From Pyricularia pennisetigena (lineage: Eukaryota > Ascomycota > Sordariomycetes > Magnaporthales > Pyriculariaceae), in the NCBI RefSeq assembly GCF_004337985.1, contig NC_043742.1, forward strand, positions 2,342,176 through 2,406,175: a stretch of DNA of 64,000 nucleotides. Direction: 5' to 3'. Below the pieces are notes generated by a model. It was not told where the DNA came from. It saw nothing but the letters and a program-made list of their open reading frames with translations, and ran no database searches. Made by a program: the position numbers and the translations under genes. This document shows positions 47,755 to 58,546 of the stretch, piece after piece; the first letter of the stretch is position 1; each line of letters starts with the position of its first letter.

Positions 47755-49000
47755 TTATGTTTTACGCAGGGCTTCCGTTAAAGCATCGGTTTCGGTTTTT
47801 GGAATGTTTAAAACTATAATACTAATTGTTTTGCATTTCCACGTTAGAAGGCCGCCAAATAGGGTATACAAATATCCGTAAATGGATTTTAAATTTTCCC
47901 TAGCCCCGGCAAAATTGCTATTACTAAAACCCAGTAATTTTAAACCTTGAAAACCCCCTATTAATAAATTGGGTGGTAATTCGGTTTTAAATACTTTATT
48001 TCCGTAACAAATAAGCAAAGATTTAATACCCTTTAAATAACGTAATAGGGTTTTAAATGCCGTTAAATGGATTATAATAGTTTTTATTAAAAAACGTAAA
48101 AACCAATAAACCGTAAAACCGATATCCGGGCGCGTTAATAATATTAAATACATAAAGGTACTGATAATGCGCTGGAATAATTTAATTTTTAGCGCATTTA
48201 CGGGCTTACCCCCGCTACATTTTAGTACACCCGGTTATAAAGGAATAAATATAAATTTGCAATTAGCTAATCCGAACGTTGCTCATGCTTTTTTTATATA
48301 TTAATTTTAATGGAGCCAAAATAGGCGTTTCAGTTTATCGTTTATAATTTGAACGTTTAAAAAATAGGTTCTAAGGCCCCTGTTTTCCAACGCGTATACC
48401 TTATTAAAACGGGCTTTTAAATCCTAAATATATTGCAATTTAGGACTTGTTAGCAGGCAATCGTTTATAAAAGTAACGATAAAATGTTTGGATTTAATGT
48501 TATAAAAAACAGCGGGATTAGAAATTAGCGGTGTGAAAACTTTTTTAAAAAATTGAGTTTTTAGCTTGTTTTACCATTTTTTGGGCCCTATTTTAAACCG
48601 TATAGCGCCTTTTCCAATCTTATTACTTGCAATTTTTTCGGATAATAACCTATATCCATTAAAGGTTTAGCGGTGGTAAGGTTACAAATTTTGGCCTATT
48701 CGTTAAAACCGTTTAAAATTTGCAAATATATATTTACGTCGGTAAATTTATTATTTAAAAACGCACCGATAAAATCGATCTATTTTATTTCCCAATTTTG
48801 TGCATTAGTTCTAACTAATAATATACGCCAAATAGGTGGTATATTAATGTTAATAAAAGTGTCGATATAATTTAGGCTTTCGACTTGTAAAAAACCCCTA
48901 ATCACAGACCTAGTTTTATATTTTATAGGTTTATTATTTGTATCTTTTTTTAATTTAAATACCGGCCGGGTAAAAACGAGTTTACGGCCTGTAGGCATTT
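47755..49000 (-). pseudogene. Copia RT and RNase H, copy 3
   Basis: RT N terminus at 48780-48998 (GRKLVFTRPVFKLKKDTNNK, VIRGFLQVESLNYIDTF). The catalytic box at 48460-48471 reads FIND in place of YVDD. The RT end and RNase H start lie at 47755-48153 (LTRPDIGFTVYWFLRFL, LLRYLKGIKSLLICYGN, GLKLLGFSNSNFAG), where the RNase H Asp has become Asn. Frames between are broken. Confidence 0.82.
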
Positions 49001-49160
49001 TAATTTTTAAAATAAAACGGAAAGTTTTTGCAGTAACGATTTGGTCGAGTTTAAACGCTAAAGCAGCTAACCATTTAGTATTATTAAGGCTATTTAAAGC
49101 CTGTTGGTAATTATCCGGTTTACCGTTTTTAGTGGGTTTTTTCTTTATTTTCTTTTTGGT

Positions 49161-51420
49161 TTAAAAATACAAATAATGCGCGTAATTTATATTTATTAGA
49201 TTTGGCTTTTCGAATTGCGAATTTAATTCCATATTTTGTATTTTAGGTGTTGAAAATACCGGAATTTTCGTTATTTTAGGTATTGGATTAAAACCCGCTA
49301 CCGTTATAGGTTTTAAGGGGCGAACGGTAGGTTGTACAAGCCTGGCGGGCATTATATTTTCAGGGTTCAAATGCCCTATAACGGGTGGTAATTACCTTGT
49401 AGCCGGTGGTAAATACCTTGTAACAAATGGTAAATGCCCTGTATTTTTAGTTATTTTTAGGGGATAATTATCCGTTGGAACGCTGTTAATTTCGTTTTCA
49501 AATTTAAAATTAAAATCCCACTTTAAATCTATGTTTTCCCCTCTTAAAATTCGTAACGTTTCCCCTGGAATAGCCAAATTTTTAGCGGTTATACTTTTTA
49601 TAATCTTTACGGTAAAGATTTTTTATACGGCCCGTTTAACGGGTGCGTAAACCAACGCTGTAAAATTTGATAAATGGGTTAAAAGTTTTACCGTTTCGGT
49701 GCGGGGAACCAATTTATTAAATTTTTGGCGTTTTTCCAGCGGTATAATAACCTGGTATACAGTACCAATAACCCGAAGTAACCCTAAATGGGGTTTGTAC
49801 GGTAATCCAGGTTGGGATTCGGAATAAAATTCCTCGTAAGGTGTTAAATCCCTATTAATTACGGTTGTACGGCTAATTAAATTAACCACGGCAGGTAATA
49901 AATAATATTATAAATATAATGGTAAACCCGCCGCTATAATGGTAAACCAAAACTTATCCAAAATAGCCCTAACAGACCGTTCCGTTAATCCGTCTTGGCC
50001 GTGGTTATAAGGATTCGAAATGGTAAAATTAAAACCTTTATTTGTAAACCAATTTTAAAGGTTTATATTAACCTCGTACCCCCTATTAAAGTAAAAGTTT
50101 AGGGGGTAGCGCCCGTACGTAGCTTTTAAAACTTTAAAAAAACCTTTAATAACCATTAAAACCGTAGGTCCGGTTTTACTTTTTAGTGGGATAAACCACC
50201 GAAAACGTGATTTTCGGTCTATTAATAACAAAAATACGGGTTTTTATTATAAAAATTAGGTTCAAAGGTTATTATATTACCTTTTATAAAATCGAAAATC
50301 TTAGGGGGTGTAGGGAGCGCGATTTTATTTGTACGCCTAACAAAAATAGCTTTAACGTAAATAATATAGGTAATTACCCTAATTTTGTCAAAATTAGGTA
50401 AACCTTTTGTAATTTTAACGGTTTTTTTTAGCAATAATAACCCTATATGCCCCAAACGCCTGTGTTATAACAGGGTTTTTTGGGCCTGGATTTCGTCACA
50501 ATTACCTGTAATTCCGTCTCCTTTAAAGGTTAACCAGCCGTCCGTAATTCGTTTTAATTTTAAGAAAAAGTAATTTACAAGGGCCTGTTTTAAATCCGAT
50601 AATAAAAGAGGTTTTAACAACGGAATTGTTGTGTGGGAAACCCCTTTTTTTTCAGAAATAGTCCCTTTTATATTAGGTTATATAAAAGGGTCACCTAACG
50701 GTATACCGGGCCTACGGGGCCCAATTTCACGTGGATTTTCAGGGCTTTTACCGCTAAATTTCTGCGTTACAGGTGAATTTACGGCTATTTCCGTATTTTG
50801 TTCGGGATTTCGCTTTTCCGTTACCGTATTTTTTTCCGGTTCCGAATCGGTATAAATTTTATAATCCTCGTAATTTTCGGGGTTTATATTATTTAATTTT
50901 ACTTCCAACGGGGCTGCGTAACCCTTTGTAACCCCCTGTAAAAGCATGCTAAAAGCGGTACTATATTTACCCATGATACAGGCGTAATTCGAAATAACGT
51001 TATTTTAAACAAAAATATCGCACCTTTTAACTTTTAAATAAAACGAATATTTAACGGTATTTAAACGTCCCCACGCTTTGCAATCCTTATCGTACAGGGT
51101 ATTTTTTAATAATACGCCTTTTATATTATAATGTATAAAATTATTAACGATATTTATTCCAAACGAAGGGATATATAAAACGTTATTTAACGTAACTTTT
51201 TTAAATTCGTTAGCTTTTTAACCGTAACGGACCTATATTTTTACAGTTCCGGTATTTATAAGTTTAACAGGGCCACCTCCTGTACCGATTTTGACTTTAA
51301 CACCGGGGGTGTAATCGGTAAAAAATTACTTATTTGCAAAAATATGGTGCGTGCTATTTGTATCGTACAGGATAAGGTAATTTAGCTTCCATAGTTTAGG
51401 GGTCCCTTTTACGCCGCGTC
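49161..51420 (-). pseudogene. Copia integrase and protease-linker, copy 3
   Basis: Blocks: RDLTPYEEFYSESQPGLPYK (49623-49889), MGHIGLLLLKKTVKITKGLP with the integrase zinc finger (50222-50455), integrase core between them in broken frames, and the protease-linker at about 50980-51420. Domain order is as in copy 2. Confidence 0.75.
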
Positions 51421-51429
51421 CAGGTTTTG

Positions 51430-52730
51430 TTTTAACTTTGAAATTGGCTGTTAAAACCTGTGGTCTTAGCGTTTTAAAGGTATCGGTTTCCGAATCCGAA
51501 TCCGAACGTAATTTTATAATTCCGCTAATAGCGGAATTAACCTCCTGTTCTAGAGCGTTATACGTTACGCCTTCGTTAACGTTACCTGGAATCGAACCCG
51601 TAAATGATTTAAAATCTATAAAAATTATGGACGTTCCAGCGGTTAATTCGTTGGAATTGGAGGATTTAATATTTTTTGCAGAAATAGAATCCGAATTAAA
51701 ATTTTTATTACCTTTTTTTCGTAATTTAAAGGTGGTTTCCCACCCATTATTTTCCTTTTTAGCGCCTGTTTAGCGTTTTTTTACCCTTTTTTTACCTTTA
51801 AACCTATGATTAGCAACTTTAGCCTTAATAAAACCTGAAATCGAATTTTCGGATATAAGGTCTGCCATAAAGTATTGCAAATTTAATTTTTCCGATTCTT
51901 GGCCTATTACCTGCAGGGCCCGTTGGGTATTGGGTTGGCGTTCGGTCCAAATAGGGAATATCCCCTCCAAAGCCCGTAAATACTAATTTTGTACGTTTAC
52001 GGGGTTAATTTGCTCGTTAGTATTCGCTAATTTAACTACCAGTAAATAAAAACGGTTGTTAAATTTAGGTATTAATTTTTTAAATTTCGAAAAATTTAAG
52101 GCGTGGAATTCCCGATATAATAAATTTCGATGAATTTCGGGTGTAACGGAATAATTATTTTCCAGGGTTTTATAAGCCGTTACGGGGCTGGAATGCCATA
52201 TAATAAATTTGAAAAGTTTTTTGGTTAAACTGTTTTTTATAAACAATAATAGGATTAATTGCTCGTATTCCGGTAAGGTATAACCAATTTCAGGGTTGGA
52301 AATAAACTCCGCTGCTTTTACAACCCTAAATTGAACTATTAACGCCTGTTTCCATAAATCGTAATTGTTAACCTTTACTAATTTACAATTTTCGGGGAAG
52401 GAAAATACCTGTTTCGATAGTTTTTTACCTATCCCGTCACCTAAAATTAGGTTACCTGGTGGATCAGGGGTTGCGGTAGCGGGTTTATTTTCCGAATCAC
52501 CATTAAAATTAGTGGAATTACCGCTTTTCAGGGTTAATAGGGCAATTAATTATTACATTGTCCTTTAAAATTAATCCATTTGCGTAATTAACGCTTTTAA
52601 TTGCAGGTTTTGGGCCTGTAATTTAACGGCTAAAACTTCGTTTGGGCTGGGTTAAGGCCCCTTATTTGTTGGAATTGGGCCTGGAAGGCCCGATATAAGG
52701 CTTTTTCCCATTATAGGGTAATTTGAATTA
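51430..52730 (-). pseudogene. Copia gag, copy 3
   Basis: The block at 51983-52246 (SVTPEIHRNLLYREFHALNF, LLVVKLANTNEQINPVNV) is the best preserved UBN2/gag-like stretch in this family. The N terminus near 52700 begins with a Pro-rich segment followed by a helix with Leu/Gln repeats. The uninterrupted gypsy A1 target site is at 52401-52405. Confidence 0.75.
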
Positions 52731-53486
52731 TAAGTGCAATTCGCTAATTTATAACTATAATTAATTAACCTAATTGTTTAAGGGTAAATACCTTATTTAA
52801 TTTAGGATCTGCTACACCGTTTGCCTTTTAACGGGTATAAGCCTGTAATTAACAGTTATAGGGTTTATTACTATTTTCAATGGTTAAAATCCACTAAAAT
52901 ACAGGCTTGGAATCCCTAAAAACCGCAATTAATGGGTGCCCTGGCATTTGTACCAATCCAAATGCACGTAACGAATTCAATTCGTTGAATGGGTGCAGGG
53001 TAAACTGCGGGGTATCGTGCAGGGTAAATTAACCACTAACGTAATTCCGTTAATGTGTTTGTGGGCTATTGTAAACCCTATTCAACGCATTAGGATTTAA
53101 TGGGTTATTAGCGGACGAATACAGGGGTCTTTGGCCCTCATTCGCTAACGTAAACCCTATTAATAATTTGAGCCAATTACAATGGCGTGCACGATCCATA
53201 AAAACCACACCAAAAATTTTGGATTTGCAATGCAAGCGATCGCTGCAATACCTAAAAAGGCCTAAATCGAACGCTAATTTTTAGCGATCCCCATTGTAAA
53301 TACAGGGGGGGTAAATGCTGAATTAGCGCCTAAAACCAACAATTTCGCACAAAAACAGCAATATTTTCGTTAATATACGTACTGTAAAAATGCGATAATA
53401 ACCAAAATAAAGCTTCAATTTCAGGCTTTCCAGCGATGCAAAATACAATTTAATATATAAACTAAAACCTTTCCGGGCTTATAGTT

Positions 53487-54038
53487 TATTAATAATATAG
53501 GTTATTAACAAGGGGTTAGGTATTAACCTAAATGCGGCGTAGTGCTAATTGCGTTGTAAAAACCTGTAATTATAGGGTTTATATACACTATTCACTAATT
53601 TTTTGGGATTAATAGATTTATTTATTGGTGGGGGAAATTTTGCTTTATTTCCCTTATATATTTTCCGATATCGAAATGCGGGTCCGCACCCCGCAAAGGG
53701 TTCCGGTGCCGCACACGATTTTCCGAAAAATTATTTTGTATGCGTTGTTAAAAAATACCCTTATTTTTATATAAACCATTTTTGGGTTCGCACTAATTTG
53801 TTAATTTGGTGAAAACTTCAACCCGATACAGGGTAGCTAACTCGTGAATGCAGGGTGGGTATTAAACCCGGTATAGGGTAAAACGCCATTCGCTGACTTT
53901 AAATCGCAACTCCTGCAATACATAAAATATAGCAGAAAATCCGACAACCTTAACAACCCCATTTCGGCACTATTTATTGTGGCTTATATACAAATAAAAT
54001 TGGACCCATTACATGCTAAATAACGCATATAATTAACA
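53487..54038 (-). repeat. 5' LTR of copia copy 3
   Basis: 552 bp, plus-strand ends TATTAATAATA and ATAATTAACA. Confidence 0.92.
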
Positions 54039-54043
54039 TTTTC

Positions 54044-54240
54044 TTTTTTCGATATTTTGCGTGGTTACGGAATAATAAGGGAGTGTCGGTCGCAAGAAAG
54101 CCAAAAATACCGCTATAAACGGCGAAAATCGACAAATTATCCTTAAACCTAAACCAAAACGTTTTTTGGATAGACCCACAAATACATTGCAAAACCGCAA
54201 TTAAACCACGAAATGGAGCGAAACGAACGGAATGGATTAA
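54044..54240 (-). pseudogene. RecQ-like relic, N-terminal fragment right of copia copy 3
   Basis: The minus strand is open here (HSVRFAPFRGLIAVLQCI, FAVYSGIFGFLATDTPLL) and abuts the copia target site. By position it is the upstream part of the helicase relic at 44187-46358; no motif confirms it independently. Confidence 0.35.
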
Positions 54241-54279
54241 TTGTGGAATTTTGGGTTTTAGGGATAAACTCTAAAACTA

Positions 54280-54774
54280 GGTCCGTACCCCTAAAAACGT
54301 TCGGGCGCCGCACATAATTTTCCAAAAAATTATTTTATATAGGTTTTGGAAAAAACACCCCCATTTTTATATAAACCATTTTTAGGTTCGCATTAATTTG
54401 TTAATTTGGTAAAAGTTTTAACCCGTTATAAAGTAATTAACTCCCAGGTTTAGGATGGGTGTTAAACGCGGTACAGGGTAATTAACCCCATTCGTTAACC
54501 GTTTAATCGCAACTCCTGCAATCCAAAATATAACGGAAAATCCGACAACCCCGACAGCCCCATTTCGGCACTTTCTATTATAGCTTAAATACAAATAAAA
54601 GTGGACCCATTACATGCTAAATAACGCATATGATTAACAAGTTATTAATCCCAAAATTAGTGAACCGATTTACTGCATTTAAGCCCTGTAATTACAGGCT
54701 TTTATAGCGCAACTACTATTAGGGCGCACCTAGGCTAATGCTTTAACCCCTGTTAGCAACCCATTTTGTTAACA
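54280..54774. repeat. Rearranged copia LTR: 3' two-thirds direct, 5' third inverted
   Basis: 54280-54639 matches the end portion of the copia LTR in plus orientation and ends GATTAACA. 54640-54774 matches the first 135 bp of the same LTR in the opposite orientation, ending TTGTTAACA. Together they make up most of one LTR with an internal inversion. Confidence 0.75.
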
Positions 54775-55685
54775 AAGTCATCAAATTACCGAAAAAGGAA
54801 TATTAATTAAATTACAATCGAATATAGGTAAACGTAACCTAAACAGTTTAAACAATAATTAAACAGTAAATCAATACATTAAATAACGCCTAAACAGCCT
54901 GAATAGCAATTTAAGAGCGACTAAATACATCAAATAATGCCTAAGCAGCCTAAACAGCGATTAAATAGCGATTGAGCAGTAATTGAATAAGGCGAGCCAC
55001 CACTGAGCTAGGGTGAACATAGCCTGAGCGCGGGTGAATTTTGCCTGAACAGCCTGAACAAAAGCGGGGCGAATCACGTTGTAGATGCCGGGGATGTAGT
55101 GGTCCAGATTCGGCGCAGATAACAATTTATTTTCTCCTACCTAGGCCAATCGTAGCAATAGTCACCTGTGGCGTGAGGCTACACTCGTCCAACTTGTTTT
55201 GTACGTCATGTAATTAAGGGCATATGTTCCGATCAGAACATTTTGAAAGTCATACCAGGCTCGCAGCGCGTTTGTCAAAATCAAATTTTGACAAACGCGC
55301 AGCAGTGGCAATCGGTAAATGCGTGGCAGCTGCGCATATTACATGCAAAGCCAGCTCGTAGCTCTTCCAAACTCTAAGCAATCTGCACTGCTGCAAGTTA
55401 TCAAAATCACCCTCAGAAACTGGATGGCATTCATTCCCATATAGAGAGGCCCATAGTCCCAGTTTCATCAGTCTCGGGTTCTCTGATTCATATTTCCATG
55501 GTCATAGTAACGCTACTTACCTGCTATAATCTCCACTTGTCTCAACATTCCGCCTCACTCCGGTGACATCTTTCCTTCTACGAGAGATACAATAATATTC
55601 GAGAAACAAGAAACAGGTATGTGTTTTTCCAAGCTCAACTTTGCAAATAAGTATCAGCAATTCTGGCCCCAGCATAGCCGGCACA
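54775..55685. other. Transition from RIP-mutated to GC-balanced DNA; no gene seen
   Basis: Includes a 51-bp two-copy tandem repeat (54875-54973, TACATTAAATAACGCC versus TACATCAAATAATGCC), the composition change at about 54,980-55,060, and a 16-bp perfect hairpin at 55266-55300. No convincing coding frame was found. Confidence 0.6.
55266..55300. promoter_or_regulatory. Perfect 16-bp inverted repeat, 3-nt loop
   Basis: Arms GCGCGTTTGTCAAAAT and ATTTTGACAAACGCGC flank CAA. It lies 385 bp upstream of the hypothetical gene at 55686. It could be a protein-binding operator, a MITE remnant or a structured transcript; there is no evidence to choose. Confidence 0.5.
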
Positions 55686-56189
55686 ATGTCTACACCTACT
55701 CCCACCAACTCGCCCGCCACTTCGCCCACCAAGCCCAGCAGGACGGCGGCGGCACCGACCCCCAACAGCTCCCCCACACGGGGGCCCAGGATCGGTCCTC
55801 TCCCCTTGCCGCTGGCAGCCCCCAAGGCCGGCACGGAGGCGCCACCGCCAACACTCAGCAGCTCGCCCACGCGGCGACCCAAGACCCGCCGCCGTCCGGC
55901 TTCGTCGCCGGCAGCAACCCCCAAGCCCCGGGAGCAGGGCATCAAGTCGGACGAGGCCATCCGAATGGCCAAGAAGGACTTTGGAGTGCGGTGGGAGGAC
56001 ACGGCCGAGGAGCGCCAGCGCCGCGTCGAGGAGAAGAGGCACCGGCGCTGGCTTGACGCCGCCGCGGTCACGAGGACAAGGTCTTTCTGCGCCGTGCGGT
56101 CGAGGGCTGGAGGCAGCAGAGGCTGCGGGAGGCTCCTTTCGACGGAGGTCAGCGCCGGGATCAGGGCGCTTGATCTCGTGGCGGATTGA
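55686..56189 (+). CDS. Pro/Ser-rich hypothetical protein, 167 aa
   Basis: Start chosen at the first ATG (55686); the in-frame sequence to its left has no ATG. Residues 1-95 are Pro/Ser/Thr/Ala-rich and disordered-looking (MSTPTPTNSPATSPTKPS, with two SSPTR repeats and an Arg/Lys-rich stretch RRPKTRRRP). Residues about 100-140 form a charged, probably helical segment (EAIRMAKKDFGVRWEDTAEE, then RQRRVEEKRHRRWLDAAAV). No signal peptide and no known domain. GC-rich codon use like the genes to its right. The C-terminal 40 residues are low-complexity, so a spliced alternative end is possible. Long antisense frames here are shadows caused by high GC. First gene after the repeat region. Confidence 0.55.
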   Translation: MSTPTPTNSPATSPTKPSRTAAAPTPNSSPTRGPRIGPLPLPLAAPKAGTEAPPPTLSSSPTRRPKTRRRPASSPAATPKPREQGIKSDEAIRMAKKDFGVRWEDTAEERQRRVEEKRHRRWLDAAAVTRTRSFCAVRSRAGGSRGCGRLLSTEVSAGIRALDLVAD

Positions 56190-57687
56190 TGCGCTTGCCG
56201 GAGCCACACGTGGAGTGAGGGAGTCATTTTTGCTGGGCAGGTAGCTTGTTTTGGTCTTTTCTTTTTCTGTTCTTTTTCTACGTCTCAAGCTTTGTCTCTA
56301 TGTTTCCTTATGACAGCCAACAAGGGGAAAAAGGGCACATCGGATTATGATTTCCTTATCTAAATATGAGCCTAAATGGAGATATATGGGATTCCCAATG
56401 ATCTACACGTTACTATGCCAAACAAGTGCAACCGTATGGCGCCGTCATACCCAGCAGAATCAGTGACTTTTCCGCCCTTTCCACTGCTCCAGACACTACC
56501 CAGGGATTACCCGAGGCTTGCAACGGCCTAAATATTTCATGCAAGCAATAGAAGCATGGGTCTATCTACGCGCTAAACTAGATGAAATGAGAGACAAGGG
56601 CTCAATCGATGTGACCACTAAAACAATCAGGGAGCGTGAACCTCAACGTTTGGCCAAGCCCATGTAGAGAAAAGCGTTATGGCGCTCGTGAGTCCAAGAA
56701 ACATAAGCATACCTTCGCGAGGAGATAAATGAACGGACAACAAAGGCAGTAAGAAGCCAGGTTAGCCAGGCCGCCGGGGACGAGGAAGACACTTTTCAGA
56801 GAACCCTGATTGGAAGGTGTGAGCGCATTGTGACTTGATGCAGAGGTTGAGCTATTGATCTCCAGGTCGATACAAGAGTGGAGCCCAAAAATGTCACTCT
56901 CGAGGTGCGCAGTTTTCTGATTGGCCCGTTCAGACAAGCAAAAACGGGTGTTTTTTTTTTTTTTTTCTCTCTGTTTATTGCCAAGGGACTACTGGTTTCC
57001 GGGCTGGCTGCGATGGCATGTGGTGCAGAAAGACCTCAATCACTGAGCTTTGCGGGACGACTTCGCTGAACGGTTATATACCTAGGTAGGTGTCTACACG
57101 TATGCAGTGTGGCACCTCTGGATGGGACCGTCATGCGTTCAAGTCTACAGCTTTCTGAGATGCTCAGAGATGAGGCAATATACATCTGACCCGACGTGTG
57201 CCACTCGACTAGATCAGCTCATGCTGAAGCCGTACGCTAGGGGTAGGTATTATACTGGGAAGTCTACTGTATGTAGAAACCGAGCTTGTAGCACAAGCCT
57301 TGCCCCCACCATAGGGTTATTTGGTAGAACATCACAAGGGAAGAGAGCAAGGCCAGAAACGCCCGCAAGCAGTTGGAAAGCTCCCCTTTTCTAAATTGTG
57401 GTTGGCCAATGAGATTGCGGGCAAAGAAAAAAAGCAAACAAACATACGTTTCCAGCTGGCCAATCAACAATAAAAACAGTGCGTTACCGGATGTGCGCTG
57501 GCCAGATCAGTCATGACGGAGGGCATGGCTATTTGTTTGCCTTTTCTGGCCAGACTTTTCTCCAGAATTTTTGCGTCTTGTCATTCACCAATCTTCACTT
57601 TTTTGATTTCCAGACAATCAATCTATCATCAGCATCTCCCCTCTGCCTTTTTAAGCACCAGGCCAGCAGCACTCTGTACTAGCCACG
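56190..57687. other. Intergenic interval, no gene recognised
   Basis: Non-RIP composition. Contains a poly-T run at 56951-56967 and CCTAGGTAGG near 57080. Short frames on both strands lack family features and splice logic. Confidence 0.5.
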
Positions 57688-58150
57688 ATGTCGACAACTT
57701 TCTGGAGCGCAGTAGGCTCTGTAACCATGTTCGGAATGGCCGCCATTGTTGTGGCCACTACGGTGGCAACGATGTCGAGTCGTCACATGGACAAAGATGT
57801 GAGTGCCCAGACTTCTTTCTTATCTCACGGTCCACTCATTTTTTTTGGTCGTAACTAACGCTTCCGCTGCGTCAATCTTGTCAGGAACCTCTCTCGCTCA
57901 GGAACTGGACCGATGAGGGGGGTGATGCCTGGTGGTGGTTCCCGTAAGCTGAATCCTCTTCACCAAATTAATTATTTGATGGTCTCTGACAGTCGCGGCT
58001 GGCGCCGAAGAACAATCTATGTCGCGTTGGGTGTCGAGGCTGATGTGAGTACCTGCTGCGCCTTGGATTCGATGCTTCTTTTCAAAAGATCTGATGGAAG
58101 TCTCAATGCTTGGGTGCTGACATTTCCTTCCATTCGAGTAGGCACCATGA
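57688..58150 (+). CDS. Small membrane-type protein, 76 aa, four exons
   Basis: Proposed exons: 57688-57798, 57885-57943, 57993-58044, 58142-58150. Introns are GTGAGT...CAG (86 bp, branch CTAAC), GTAAGC...CAG (49 bp) and GTGAGT...TAG (97 bp, branch CTGAC); phases fit throughout. The product starts MSTTFWSAVGSVTMFGMAAI and has one hydrophobic segment at about residues 8-28, which could be a membrane anchor or signal. An aromatic stretch (NWTDEGGDAWWWFPRGW, about residues 44-60) and a basic patch follow. I do not recognise the family. If the third intron is retained, the frame continues to 58161 with a different end. Convergent with the L-amino-acid oxidase gene. Confidence 0.65.
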
Positions 58151-58546
58151 AGCAGCTTTAGAAGCAATAGGGACGTTTACGAACTATACACGATGGCATG
58201 AGGCTTGTTTTGGCGTCTGGCGTTTGCGGAAAACTTTTCTGTCGTTGGTCCCGGACTCCCCGGTATTCGAACAACAAATGATGGCAGCATGAAGCTGTCT
58301 GGGTTAGGCGATAGATATGGGATTTAGAGATGTGATACTGCATATGTGCAGCGATCCACAACATCTCCCGTCACGTCAGGCGACCTATCTACCAAAGGCG
58401 CAAAGGTTGATATCCATTTATTTATATTAAGGCGACTAAGCTATGTCGGCTTGGCAGCAAGATTAGCTGCTTTTTGACCTGCTCATTATTCATGTCTCGT
58501 TTCTAAATCATTATCTGTTCTCCCTCCTCTCTCTCTCTCTCTCACT
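58151..58546. other. Convergent intergenic region with CT microsatellite
   Basis: 3' flanks of the small gene and of the oxidase gene. A (CT)n tract lies at about 58527-58543, just beyond the oxidase stop codon. Confidence 0.6.

Larger units (their letters stand above)
46359..54038 (-). mobile_element. Copia family copy 3, full length, TSD ttttc
   Basis: 7680 bp with LTRs at 46359-46914 and 53487-54038, flanked by ttttc at 46354-46358 and 54039-54043. A polypurine tract complement (CCCCCTTTTTTTT) follows the left LTR. It is inserted in the RecQ-like relic. All frames are RIP-damaged. Confidence 0.95.

Noticed and set aside
52365..52568. Short plus-strand frame across copia gag
   Set aside because: Lies antisense to a gag region that aligns in all three copia copies; no independent support.
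55517..56288. Two long minus-strand frames opposite the Pro/Ser-rich hypothetical gene
   Set aside because: Low-complexity Gly/Arg/Ala/Leu text typical of reading GC-rich coding DNA backwards; the plus frame has better codon use and a plausible helix.
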